64,000 bases of DNA from Pseudo-nitzschia pungens (lineage: Eukaryota; Bacillariophyta; Bacillariophyceae; Bacillariales; Bacillariaceae). This document shows, in pieces, positions 21,472 to 32,258 of the stretch (position 1 is its first letter; the number at the start of each line of letters is the position of its first letter). The position numbers and the translations under genes are program-made. The stretch covers positions 1,736,001 to 1,800,000 of the forward strand of contig CM074767.1 of assembly GCA_037355855.1 (NCBI GenBank), read 5' to 3'. The notes beneath the pieces are model-generated. The model was not told the origin of the DNA. It searched no databases and saw only the letters and a list, made by a program, of their open reading frames with translations.

Positions 21472-21554
21472 GTGACATCGAGGGGATTCGAACCCCCGCC
21501 AATTAAGACAACGGCCTTAACGTTGCGCCTTAGACCGCTCGGCCACAATGTCAC
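21472..21554 (-). tRNA. tRNA-Leu(AAG)
   Basis: An 83-nt type II tRNA with a long variable arm. The acceptor stem GTGACAT pairs fully with ATGTCAC. The D arm is GGCCGAGCGGTCTAAGGC, and the anticodon arm CAACG-TTAAGGC-CGTTG places AAG at positions 34-36, reading CUU (CUN) leucine codons. The variable arm TCTTAATTGGC is followed by the T arm GGGGGTTCGAATCCCC, which contains a good B box. There is no intron. The upstream neighbour is tRNA-Lys, only 15 nt away with no T-run between, so one primary transcript is likely. Confidence 0.95.
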
Positions 21555-21569
21555 CCCATGATAGGGAAG

Positions 21570-21642
21570 CACCGAATGAGGGGATCGAACCCTCGACCAC
21601 ACGATTAAGAGTCGTGCGCTCTGCCAACTGAGCTAATTCGGC
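21570..21642 (-). tRNA. tRNA-Lys(CTT)
   Basis: A 73-nt tRNA. Acceptor GCCGAAT pairs with ATTCGGT (a G1-U72 wobble), with discriminator G73. The D arm is TAGCTCAGTTGGCAGAGC, the anticodon arm CACGA-CTCTTAA-TCGTG has anticodon CTT, and the T arm is GAGGGTTCGATCCCCTC. There is no intron. It is the first gene of a probable Lys-Leu dicistronic unit on the minus strand. Confidence 0.95.
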
Positions 21643-22230
21643 TTTCTTGCTGTTACTATATGCACAATCGGGCGTCACAATTTTCCACCCGACCAATCTC
21701 CCCTCACGATTCTGTCTGATCTCTATCTCATAGCGGCACTATCTTCGTCGGGAAGGACCCCCGACAGAAGACGATGCGACAAGGCACGTCTACGTACTCG
21801 TAATGGTGATCTCTGATGAAGTAATTCGTATTGTAGAATACCTCAATCGCAGCAGAAACATCGTCGTTCGAACAGCGGGCATACGGTGTCCGCAGAACTT
21901 CCAACAGCGAAAGTGCATTGTAGAGTGCAATACGGTACACCACGACCGTCTGCTTCCGTTTCGTTCCGCTCGCATCGGTTGATCGGCTTGCACTGGTATA
22001 CGCTCACATCGTTGGCGATAGTAAAGTGTGGCAAATGGCACGGGCTTCGCAAGCAAAAAGTTACTGCGCGGAACAGAATAGAACATAGAAACCGCCTACT
22101 AGCGATTCCGTGACCGGTAAGTGAGTGGCATACCGTACAGCAAGAACACCAAAAACATAGAGAGAGATTCTGGATCGATGCGATGATCGATACGATCAAC
22201 GACGGGACGACTGTCGCAAACGTGGTTGGC
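21643..22230. other. Spacer between tRNA genes, no gene seen
   Basis: About 590 bp between the Lys/Leu pair and the permuted tRNA-Arg. Open frames on both strands overlap, are short and lack recognisable motifs. Confidence 0.5.
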
Positions 22231-22235
22231 AAAAA
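22231..22235 (-). terminator. Pol III T5 terminator of the permuted tRNA-Arg
   Basis: A TTTTT run on the minus strand begins six nucleotides after position 37 of the 5' half, where transcription of a permuted precursor should stop. Confidence 0.7.
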
Positions 22236-22241
22236 GAACAA

Positions 22242-22318
22242 TCGTAGTCAGACGCCTTACCGTTGGGCCAAAGGGTCGTATTAAACCCTCCCGGGAATCG
22301 AACCCGGAATCTTCTGAT
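22242..22318 (-). tRNA. Circularly permuted tRNA-Arg(ACG)
   Basis: Read on the minus strand, the 3' half of a tRNA comes first (positions 38-73, 22318 down to 22283). A 5-nt linker AATAC follows (22282-22278), then the 5' half (positions 1-37, 22277 down to 22242). Joined at position 37/38 the parts make a complete cloverleaf. Acceptor GACCCTT pairs with GAGGGTT over 7 bp with two wobbles, and the D arm is GCC/GGC with loop CAACGGTAA. Anticodon stem TCTGA/TCAGA is perfect, with loop CTACGAA and anticodon ACG. The variable region is AGATT and the T arm is CCGGG-TTCGATT-CCCGG. The body matches the eukaryotic tRNA-Arg(ACG) pattern (TGGCCCAA, GGCGTCTG, CTACGAA, CAGAAGATTCC). The A box (TGGCCCAACGG) and B box (GGTTCGATTCC) are both present but in reversed order. 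The break is exactly where canonical tRNA introns sit. The T73 discriminator is unusual for tRNA-Arg. Confidence 0.85.
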
Positions 22319-22356
22319 CAGCTACCTTGCTTGTGAACCGGATGCGAAATTGCACA

Positions 22357-22362
22357 TTTATA
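22357..22362 (-). promoter_or_regulatory. TATA-like box upstream of the permuted tRNA-Arg
   Basis: TATAAA on the minus strand (within GGTATAAATG) lies about 39 nt before the first tRNA nucleotide and about 25 nt before the leader segment complementary to the trailer. Upstream TATA-like elements are common on plant and algal tRNA genes. Inferred from position only. Confidence 0.45.
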
Positions 22363-23585
22363 CCCGACGAGCGGAGCAAAATTCCTAACATTGAAGGGGC
22401 ACACTAGACGATTCCCTCCACAGTCGGAAACTCGTTAGGACTCTGTTCCCACCTTTTTTCGTCAAAGGGAACGTTGTTTCCCCCATACTGAAACGCTCCA
22501 CAGTCTCATCCGATGCCGCGTCCAGTGATGTGTGTCCAACAATCACGGTACTGCCTTGAGCAATAATTCTGTTCGGTCTTTCCCAGTGTCTTCGGGCACG
22601 TACCGTGCGTCCTGAACACTGCGATAACCAATTTCTCGGACCGGTAGAACCACCATTGGTACCGTACAACATTTGAATGATCGATCGATCGATCGATCGA
22701 GCCTTCGAGCGATAAAGAAAAAACCTTGCCTTTCGCTCGGATTCATTCATTTGCCGTCGTCTTCCTTCCCGAGTCGGTCCGGCCAAGAACCAATCCCGAT
22801 GACTCACTCCGCCTAATCCGTCGCTCCGAAAACAGCGCCGAGTCAGTAGCCACAGCAATCCGCCCTGCCTTTCTCGACCCTGTCCTCCGTGTCTTACCAC
22901 TGGCATAGCCTTTAGGTCTTGCCCTCAAAATGAGTATTTCATGGGATGTTTGCAAGAGGTGTCTGTGCGTACGGTACCGTATGAGTGCTTCCGTGCTCGT
23001 ACGGGTGAAGTCAGCAGATAATGACTTGTTCCAGAGGGCTCACTTTCGATACGAACCGTATGCAAAAAATTTTGAATCACTGTACGGTACAAACTCGTTG
23101 GTAAGTTACCCTACGGTACGGTACGGGTAAGAAGTACAAGTACAAATCCAAAATACCCCAACAATTGCAGAATTTAATAGAATCTCGCATAGAAACCGTA
23201 CACGGTCACTTTTTCCAATGACCGAGGTGGGTGTTCGTTGTTCGTGACGAAGATTGTTCGCGACAAGAAGATTGAGTGACTCATTCGACTCACTCACTCA
23301 CTCACACGTTCGGATCGGGGATTGAGATTCGTTGGATTGATTCATTCAGGAATAGTAATCGTTCGTTCGTAATTACTACCGTACAGCTACGAGATACAAG
23401 TCTTCCCAGACGCATCAATGGTAGTTTCCGTAACGTACTGTACGGTACAGTACCAAGTACGAATTTACCAGTTACGAGTAAGGTTTAGAAGTACTAGTAT
23501 CTTATCACGACTCCTTCCTCCTGCACTAGCACCAGAGTATTTTTATTCGAAAACATACAGTCGAAAGGACTTTCGAACGTCGGCA
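22363..23585. other. Intergenic spacer
   Basis: There are several short overlapping open frames with no family resemblance. It includes a GATC-type tandem run at 22677-22700 and many GTACGGTAC/ACGGTACCGT words from 22970 to 23460, then the presumed 5' UTR of the secreted-protein gene at 23586. Confidence 0.5.
22677..22700. repeat. (ATCG)n run
   Basis: About six tandem ATCG units, perfectly self-complementary. Simple repeat. Confidence 0.8.
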
Positions 23586-24624
23586 ATGGCATTTCTGTAC
23601 GAGGCAATTGCATCACTGGCCTTTGTGCTGACAGTGTTTGTGTCACCGGCAATCGGTGCCTACACGATAACTCCCGGAAGCAGCACCGGTTGCGGTGGCC
23701 CCGGTGCGGGAGACGCAACCCAACAAAGCATTCTGCGGCAGATCCACGACGAGGATTATTTCGTCGCCGGGATTCTGGATTCCGTAAAGGCGGGATCCTT
23801 TGGCAAGCACAATCCACCACCCCTTCCAATGAACTACGACATTTTCCGAGGAAACTCGTCGCTGCGATCGCTTTCGAGGGACGATCGAGAATTGCTCCTG
23901 TCGTTGATCCGACAAAGCGGCAAAAGCGGCAAATCCGAGCGAGTTGCCAGAGCCATTGACGAAAGCGAAAGCGAAAGCGAAATCGATTGCCGTCCACAGA
24001 CCCGGCGAAACGCCGCCTTGACTCGGGTTCTCGCCCTGCTTTTTCTGCTGAAAGAAAACCTGGAGGTCGCCCACGAATTGGTCCTGGGGGTGACCCTCGA
24101 CGAATTGGAGAAAGCCGAATACGCGGCAACGCACCCGGGCAAGACCTCGTGGCTGAGGGACCATCCCCTCGACGACTCGGCGGATTGGATCCACGCCATT
24201 AGTTCACAGACTCGAGGGATCGGCGCTCGGAGAGGTTAACCAACCGGGCTACGAAAACGCCAAGTACTAGATCCTGGGCGGACCAAAGCTCCTGGAGCGA
24301 CCCTCCGCCGACCATCCCGTGAGGAAGCTCATGGCCTCGTGCGCGCCGGGGATTGCACCCGTGTGCGTTTCGACGCGGGGTCCTGCTGTGGTCATCGTCG
24401 ACGTCTGGCAACGGACAACGGACAACGGACAACGGCAACGACAACCACGATCCCAAACCGAAGGACCACGCGTCAAGCAGAAAGAAACACCGCGTCCTTG
24501 CCGGCGGGGGGGAAATTTCGCAGCGTGGTGCCACCGTTGACCGAAGGGCGAATGGGACGACCTGGCCTTTATCGAATTGTGTCGGCAGATGGAAGAAGAA
24601 GAACAACAACAAAAAAGACTATAA
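23586..24624 (+). pseudogene. Decayed secreted/hypothetical protein gene
   Basis: The start ATG at 23586 opens a clear signal peptide (MAFLYEAIASLAFVLTVFVS, cleavage near AIGA-YT). A globular-looking region follows (SILRQIHDEDYFVAGILDSV, RNAALTRVLALLFLLKENLE). At about 24201 the frame changes: after DWIHAI the next coherent coding is in the +1 frame (VHRLEGSALGE, then QPGYENAKY). That frame hits TAG at 24268-24270, where a Trp codon would be expected before ILGGP. It continues through DHPVRKLMASCAPG, meets TGA at 24538-24540, and finally reads WDDLAFIELCRQMEEEEQQQ to a stop at 24622-24624. One frame change plus two nonsense codons suggests a pseudogene, though the first 217 codons could still make a truncated secreted protein. 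The HRLEG and GYENAKY motifs resemble conserved hypothetical proteins I have seen in algae and fungi, but I cannot name the family. Confidence 0.6.
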
Positions 24625-27600
24625 GGGCGACGGCAATCGGAAGGACAACCGCCACGCGCACAAGGCTGAGCGAAATCGAATGCGCGGAGATCATGGACCT
24701 GCAACGATTCGAAATCCTTTGTTTGCTCCGCTTCGAATTGCAAGAAGCAGCCTCCAATGCGGATTGCTGAGGCGGTGGTTTCGGCGCGGAACTTGCTTGG
24801 TGCAGCAACGTGCGCACGGTGTTGTTCGGTACGGGTAGCGTCTCGCGGATCACGGGGACGACCATCTCGGACGTTGCGGCGGTGCGGCATCGAATGTTCG
24901 GCCGGCCAACTCTGTCCATCGAACCGGGCACTCGAAGCAGAGACTGCAAATATCACGCTCGCGCTGTCCAACCATGTGCTGTGGCAACGCACCGCATTCC
25001 GAGCCATGTCCACAAAGATGCAACGAATGAATGAATCGAATCGTCTCGCTTCCATCCCACCAAACAAACCGATTGATTCGGATGAATACTCGCGTTGGCA
25101 CAAACGAAACGACACAAGCGCGGATCTTTTACCATCCCAGTGCACGCACAGAGTTCGATGCTGTCCACCGTCCACCAATGCACACACCCCTTGACCAAAG
25201 ATTGGAATTTTCGATCGCGGACAGGAGATCAAGAGCTGAAGTCAACGTTATGGTTTGTCGTTTTGCTCTGTGTGGTTGTGGGCAAACGCCGGTATTGCCA
25301 AACGAAAAACAATAGTGTGCACCGGTACGCTCAACGGAACGAACTCTCCGTTCGATCTCTTTTCGTCCGCTATCATCCTCGATCCATGACGGAAAGATTC
25401 AGTGCTACTACTACTTCAGAGTGAGAACGACACTATGCGAGACGGGGTTTTCGTTCGGACTGTTTTCTCGAGGGAGTGGCACGGAAATGTTTCTACAGCG
25501 ATGATGAGATTTTGTTTCGACAAAGTTGCGCAAAAACTCCCCTGGTTGGAACTGTTCGTAACGCAGCACCGTTGTTGGTGAAAGTCACTCCACCGTCTCT
25601 CGTTTCGAGACATGGACGCAACGAATTGACGACAAAGACCGGGTAAAAGTAGCATGATAATTGCTGCTTTGTATCCGATAGCGGTGCATTGTCACGGTTA
25701 TTCCACGTTGCGACGACGATCACGCTCGCGACTCTGAGTGGTGTTCTCTCGAAGGATCTTTGTTTTGGGTTGTCCCGAAAGTGGGTCGGTGCCGGGATCC
25801 GAACATCTCGTATACCACCACCAGCATGGGGACGTATGACGACCCGAACGACACGGAAGCGCTACCAGTAATTACCGTTGTGTCTCGGTTGTCAACCGGT
25901 CGATGGCACGATCGTTAAATCATGGACAAACATCATAATATCTCTCTACAATACTTTGCACGAACGTCAACAACGATTGTTCGCACAACCAAGGCACGAT
26001 CGGTAACAAGCTACATTCTCAACAACACAAACTCGAAATCAGTACACGGACGGCACGCAGCCTGGACATGATATTTTTATTGCAATTGCAATCATGTTGT
26101 GATATTTGTGACACTGTCACATCGAAACGAATACGGTTACAGTAAAGAACCTCCAAGTAAGGGCGAAGGAAAATAAAGTTATACCGGTAAGGTTACTTCA
26201 CTGGAACACAAAAAACTCTGTTCTTTTTTTTGTTTCAGGAAGACCATCAATGCCATAGCGAAAATCTTCCATTGGAGGTGCCGTTCTTTGAAAACAAGTA
26301 ACTTACAATAGGTTGATCCGAAAACTCTTCCTTGGGCATGCCAGGAACTGAACTCACCTCTCACGAAATAATGTTCTCTCGGTTGCAATTTGCAGTCACT
26401 CGTCGCTAGTCTTTGAATCATCGGTTCGATTTTTCAGTCCGTGTCGGAATGAGTGTAAAGGCCATTGCGATGTGCTTTCTCAAAAGCCGATGAACGTGTC
26501 TTGATGTATCTTCTTCTTTAAAGAGATGAAGATGGTTTGAGCAACGCGACGTGAAAGTGTTTCCGCGAACTAGAATTTGTGGCAGTTGAACGAATCCGTG
26601 GCATTGTAGATAATGGTTCTCATCAGAAAGAATATCAATCGGCATGCGGTCTTCGAAACAAAATCTGTCAATCACAGTTCCGTACGAATACACTACAAAT
26701 ATACGGTAGTAGTATTGTACGGTACCAAAGTTTGAATGCAATCATTCATCTCAACAAGATCGCTTGATCCAGTAACAAAGGCAAGAAAAGTTGATCGGGT
26801 TCTTATCATTCAAGCGAACATACTAATATGAAAAACATGGTGTTATGGGCAAGCATGAGCTGCTGATACTCTTGTTGTTCCCAGCTTCCGCACCTCAGGA
26901 GACCCCTTTGTAAGTGTTATTTTATGTTAAAAGTTTACAGTTTAGTACAGGGGTAGAAACGTCGTCAACTGAGAACAAAAGTATTGTCAACATATCTTAC
27001 ACACTAGTATTTTGTGTTGAATTTCATGTGCATTGATATCATTCGCTGATAACAGTCCTTACTACTGAATCTCAACCGAGTGTCCCTGGATTTGCGGTTC
27101 TCATAATATCGTACCGGTATCTGGTACGGTAGTGGGGTGAGGAATTTATGTAATTAAATTTTGTTCTGATGACTTCTTTCCTCTAGACGTTGTCATTTTC
27201 CACTGCACAATCGTACTCATACTACCGTGTCCGTAATCTGACGCAAGTGATGATTATTATTATTATTATTTTGATAATTAAAATATCGTAATCAAGGCCG
27301 TTGTTTGAGACGGACCGCTAAACTAAGGCTTAATTAAATATCGCAACCTTACGAGTTTACCATACTTTCGCAATGATAGTGATATTAGCTATGCATTGAA
27401 TTATTAATATTACTTTCGATCGTAAGGTTACCGTATCACCATCTGTTGATTCCCAACCGTACGAGTAAGGTTACTTGTAAGGTTAAGAATCTTACTGTAT
27501 CGTGAGTGCGGATTTTGTTTGCCAAACTCTTCTCAAAATGCTTCCCGGGAAAATTACGGTAATCTGTACCGTAATCTTAGGCTCACAGTTAGGAAGACGA

Positions 27601-28613
27601 TCGATCGAATCATTACCACGACCGACCGGCGTAATCGGGATTAAGAAAATTCTGAACTTGTTTTCTTCCACGAAAATAATCAATATAGCCGATAAATAAT
27701 AGTAATTCAAATTGCACGTGCGAGTTAGTAGTCCTACGCTATCGTGAAACAACAGGAATACATCTTTAATCTTTGGTGTTCTCTGTTGATGACAAAAATT
27801 AACAATTCGTAGGAATACCTTACCGTACGGTAACTTACGGTAAGGCTTACGTCATTTTGAAGTAGAGAATTTCAATTTTAAATCACATCTGCAGTAACGT
27901 TTATTGCAACTTTGCCCGCAAAGGTTCGGTACAGGTATGCTAAAAAATAGACAATAGCTCTTTCGACAGACACGTTACGACTTAGTAAACGACATGACGG
28001 GATCCTGTTGCACTGACTTTTTCTGCGATACAGGACTGACGTGCCGGGTAAGGTACCAAAAAGTTATACGTTTAGGCGACCCAAACGGATCGCACCATTG
28101 ATCGCCGGCTATTTAAATGTCTCGACTCCCGAATTGTTTTTTTATCATGAAAGTACACTTCACAGGATTTACCAAACATGGTAGCAACGGAAGTAGGTGA
28201 ACTCACCATCAGTCGGACTTTTAGTATAATGTATCCATAATTTATAGACAGAATAGGTTTAAATTACGATCGCTGAAGATATTGCGATTACGCACTGTAC
28301 TTTGACTACCTTTGAATCAAAATTGACGGATTCCCATGGGGCATATTGAAAAATTTTATTCCCATTTTAACTCTTGGGATTTTTAAGTGGAGGATTGATA
28401 TGAATGACACCATTGTCTGTCTCCTGGACGTTCAACGAATGGCATCTGTGCATCGCGCTTCTTCGTTTTTTGTCCAGGACTCACAGCTAATTACCGTACC
28501 TGGTACGTAGGGTCTCGGAGAGAACGGTCGATTCAGGAACACTTCATGAATTTCATCATCGCCCTCACTTTTTCTTTTCATTCACATTACTTCGATATTA
28601 TTTTTGGTCTCAC
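24625..28613. other. Long intergenic region, no supported gene
   Basis: Almost 4 kb. Part of 24625-25400 has gene-like GC and overlapping open frames on several strands, with none showing a domain or consistent coding pattern. It may include more decayed sequence of the upstream pseudogene. From 25900 to 28600 it is AT-rich, with ATTATTATT runs (about 27255), GGTAAGGTTAC/GTACGGTAAC words (about 27425-27490 and 27820-27850), and no RNA gene that I could find. Confidence 0.45.
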
Positions 28614-29441
28614 ATGACTTATCTCATCCCGGAACGAATTGAACTCGAACAATTCCAACAACAAACCATGAAACCATCAACTATATTGTCCTCGTCACCA
28701 ACAGATTCGTCTGTGTTCAATCCTATCGATTTGGAAGCGTCCCTTGGAAGAATTGAAGACCTCAATTCCAATGAACGACGACAAGTTGTTGACCAAGCCT
28801 CAGGATCAGCCTCAACACGGTCCTCGTTCTATTCAGTAAAGGAGCGCATGACTATAGAAGATGAAGGTGCTGCGATAAATCCAAGATCTGGAATCACACG
28901 TACATCTTCACGGACTCCGTTTCGTAGAGAAGCTACCAACATAGCGAATAGCGAGAGCCAAGACAGCTTGCCTCAGCCATACCCTATCTCCGAAACAGAT
29001 GCCGAGATCAGTGAACGGATGCGACTCACCGGAACAGTAGACTGGAGTAGCGGCCTTGCAATTGGAAACGCTGCTCCAAAGTCCACCCCAAGTGTTGAGA
29101 ATGACGACGTCATGGGCGAGAACGCCGATCAGCAAAGTATGATGGAGGTTACGGTAGACGACTTTGTTCTATCCGCTGAAGAAGCGACTTCTCTCACCGA
29201 TCTTGATGCCATGACGATCCAAGAGGATCCCAATGGATTCTGGGATACACCTGTCCACGTGGTCACCAAATTGTCTGTCGACAAAGATGATGCAAACATC
29301 ATGAACGGCTGCTCGGTCCCCTTTTCAGTAACCTTCTCTAGTCAAGATAACGCGTACATGATGGATCAGGAAGATGGAATAATTGTCACGGATGCAGATG
29401 CTGATGCATCGCCGATACGATCCGTTGATATGGAGTGGTAA
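28614..29441 (+). CDS. Hypothetical protein, 275 aa
   Basis: I do not recognise this protein. It is polar and probably mostly disordered, rich in Ser, Asp, Glu and Thr, with short hydrophobic stretches. Ser-rich clusters (STILSSSPTDSSVF, SGSASTRSSFYSV) are followed by an acidic middle (VENDDVMGENADQQSMMEV) and an acidic C-terminus (DADADASPIRSVDMEW). No signal peptide or membrane segment is visible. Codon use and length support it as a real gene in an otherwise open AT-rich neighbourhood. Translation could start at ATG 28614 (MTYLIPERIE) or at the internal ATG encoding MKPSTILSS. Function unknown. Confidence 0.65.
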   Translation: MTYLIPERIELEQFQQQTMKPSTILSSSPTDSSVFNPIDLEASLGRIEDLNSNERRQVVDQASGSASTRSSFYSVKERMTIEDEGAAINPRSGITRTSSRTPFRREATNIANSESQDSLPQPYPISETDAEISERMRLTGTVDWSSGLAIGNAAPKSTPSVENDDVMGENADQQSMMEVTVDDFVLSAEEATSLTDLDAMTIQEDPNGFWDTPVHVVTKLSVDKDDANIMNGCSVPFSVTFSSQDNAYMMDQEDGIIVTDADADASPIRSVDMEW

Positions 29442-32258
29442 CTTCACGAGTTCAGTGAAACCATCATGCTATGGAGGCAAACGAATACTGTACAATACTT
29501 GTTAAAGACGAAAGCGCCATTACACAATACAATAGAGATGACGGGACCAAGGGGAAGTTCCTAAGCAACACACAATAAGTCGATCCATGAACAACAGATT
29601 GATCGATTTTAGAGTGACAGGATCAGGGATACAAACGATGTAGAAAACTAACTGGAGCAATAAGAAGACCTCTCCACGTAGAAATAATGAAATTTGGACA
29701 AAATTATCCGCACCATTGACAAAGTAAATCAGTTTCCATTGTCATTATTAATTTTTTCATGATGCAATAGGATGTTGCAATCTTCCACTCAATCAAAACC
29801 TGCAAGCTGACAGTATCAAAAAGAACAACAACTAACCAACGTTACATATTGTTCTGAGTAGCGATGATGACTTCCAACAGAAAAAAGATTCCGGTATGCA
29901 AGAAAAAAACTATGATAATGTACGAAGTAAGATTACTGTATTTAATTCCCGCAACAATAGCACCATAATACGGTACGCTCGCGTAGAAGTAACAACGATA
30001 ATAATACTGAATAATACCCCATCATTCATGTACCCCCGATGCAATTTCAGATCGCAATGATTGGTTACCACGCAAAAACCAATGACGGTGAGACGTCCAC
30101 AAAACAAATCAAAATTATCAATTTTCTGAGCAATTTTATGCCACACCGAAGCATGGTCCAGAAGAAGTTCTCCCACTTACAAATACCAGTGATAATTGTA
30201 GGCTTATTCTTCATTTTGAAATAATTTGTTACCATTATATCTTTGAATTTAGGGGGTCTAGTAATTTTGGCGAAGTTCGCTTTCGCCGAATTATCACCTG
30301 CAAGGCACGTCATTGGTTAGACACGTTTCTTCCTACCTTCGTTTTGATTTCACGACCACGAGACTACTGCGTAGTACTATGTACTGTGTCAGAACCGAAA
30401 TACAGTTTTTACGACCAAATAATTATTTTGTCTCATAGAACAATCTGACGAGTTGTAGGACATATGAAGATGACAAAGGCATAGCACATTGACATTGTTT
30501 CATTACAAAGTAGCAATGTCCTTCGGACGTCTAGTATCGTAGTATTCGTACTGTTGATTAAGGTTACTTTTGAGAGAAAAAGAAATGAGAATAAAAAGGG
30601 GCAATTTCAATGTTCTGTGCATGGACATCTCGGAAGTTCGAATCACAGGTGCGACGTTTGACGCACAACATGCGACAAGAGACACGCTACACAAGCTCTG
30701 GATGCTTGTCCCTCAACCGAAGGTACGGTACGAATTTAAACCGTAAGATCTACTCCGTATGCTGTACGTACGGTAGACGTAATGTCAAGATGGAAAATAC
30801 TAGTGTTTATTTTTGCTAATATGAAACAAAAAGTTGACATGAGCATCGAAAAATAAGATAGCGGAGTTCTTGACAGTTCCTGGAAGATACAAGTAATATG
30901 AATCAGGAGAGAGGAGGGTCTGGTATTTGTTTAAATAGAGCAGTATGAATTTGGATCAGTAATTTTGGACAGTGAGGAATGGTGGACTGTGGACTGTGGG
31001 TATGTGTCACTGTTGCATGGTGGCTACCATAAAGCACAAATTCCTCACACCCCAAACTGTTATTACATCATATATTGAAGTGTGGTCTATGGCAAGGCTT
31101 GTGTGTTCTAATGCAAACCAAAGTTTCCTACAGAACTCTCATCATGCCAGAAAACAATCCAATCCAACACCAAAGTTATGAAATGAAAAAGAGTTGTTGC
31201 AATTTTTAATGCAACTTGCACCATATATTTTTGTTTCCTATCATAATAGTCCATCTGTAGCATTGTACTCAACTAAAGTGAAACTGACCTCTTTTTGATC
31301 AAGTTTCAATGAGTTCAAGTTTCTATGAGTTTATTTTCAGTCACTTCACTCTACATTGAGAAACTTGAATTCTGTACAACAAACAAAAACCTTGAAGATG
31401 AGAGGGTGAAAATACTCTGTGACAATTCTCTGGGGCAGTGGGAGCTAGTAGGGTAAAGTTTTTGAGTGTTTTTGGGGATTACAGGAAACTGGGGGAAAAA
31501 TGAGAGACAACAAATTAAATAATAAGCATCAAAGTGTGAACAATGTATGCTACCGGTAGCTATATTGCTCATTAGGTTAGTAGTAGTGATCTGTAGACAG
31601 CAGCATGATCTATTGAGATCAGTCATTACCATTGCTGCTGGTAGCACCCCTCGTAATGTCTATCAATCCATATCCTGTTATTAATATGTTGCACCCATTG
31701 TATCAGTGATTCAAGGACTTGCTAATTTCATCCCACCAGTTCTGCCTCTGTTTGGAATTATGTTGTCCTAACACCCCTATAGTGTACACTTGCATGATGC
31801 TGCTAATTTCATTCTGTTTTGTTCTTTACTTCTTTCTGATTCCTTCTCGAGTGGACAAATTTACGCTTAGTCAAGAAAACATATTTGCCCCACTTCTCTT
31901 TCCTGTCAAAGAAAATGAGTTATGTTGCTAAAATAGTACTACTCAAGAAGTGATTGCTTTTCTGCCATTAATGGAGCCGCAGTAGTGAAAAAGTTGGATG
32001 TAGCACAGCCGATAGGCTGACTTGTGAAAACCCTTGTATTGTCATTTTAGAACTCTACCACTCGGATCCACAATTTTCCAGTAAGCAACAAAAGGAACAG
32101 ACAAGACAGTAGCCATTTGTTACTAGAGGAGAAATGCAAAAAAATGGCTGAAAATCAGTTTTTCACCAAAAATTTAATGACTGAACAACCCTGGTAAGGT
32201 ATGCTGTCATTCATTTCTTCGGAATACGATTCGATGCATGCTCATGCTCTGTCACTTG
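29442..32258. other. Intergenic region, no supported gene
   Basis: An AT-rich 2.8-kb spacer. Open frames are short and of random composition. I saw no palindromic transposon, tRNA or conserved motif. Confidence 0.5.

Noticed and set aside
25775..25835. tRNA-like GGTGCCGGGATCCGAACATCTC segment
   Set aside because: The apparent T loop has no complementary 5-bp stem and no anticodon arm could be placed.
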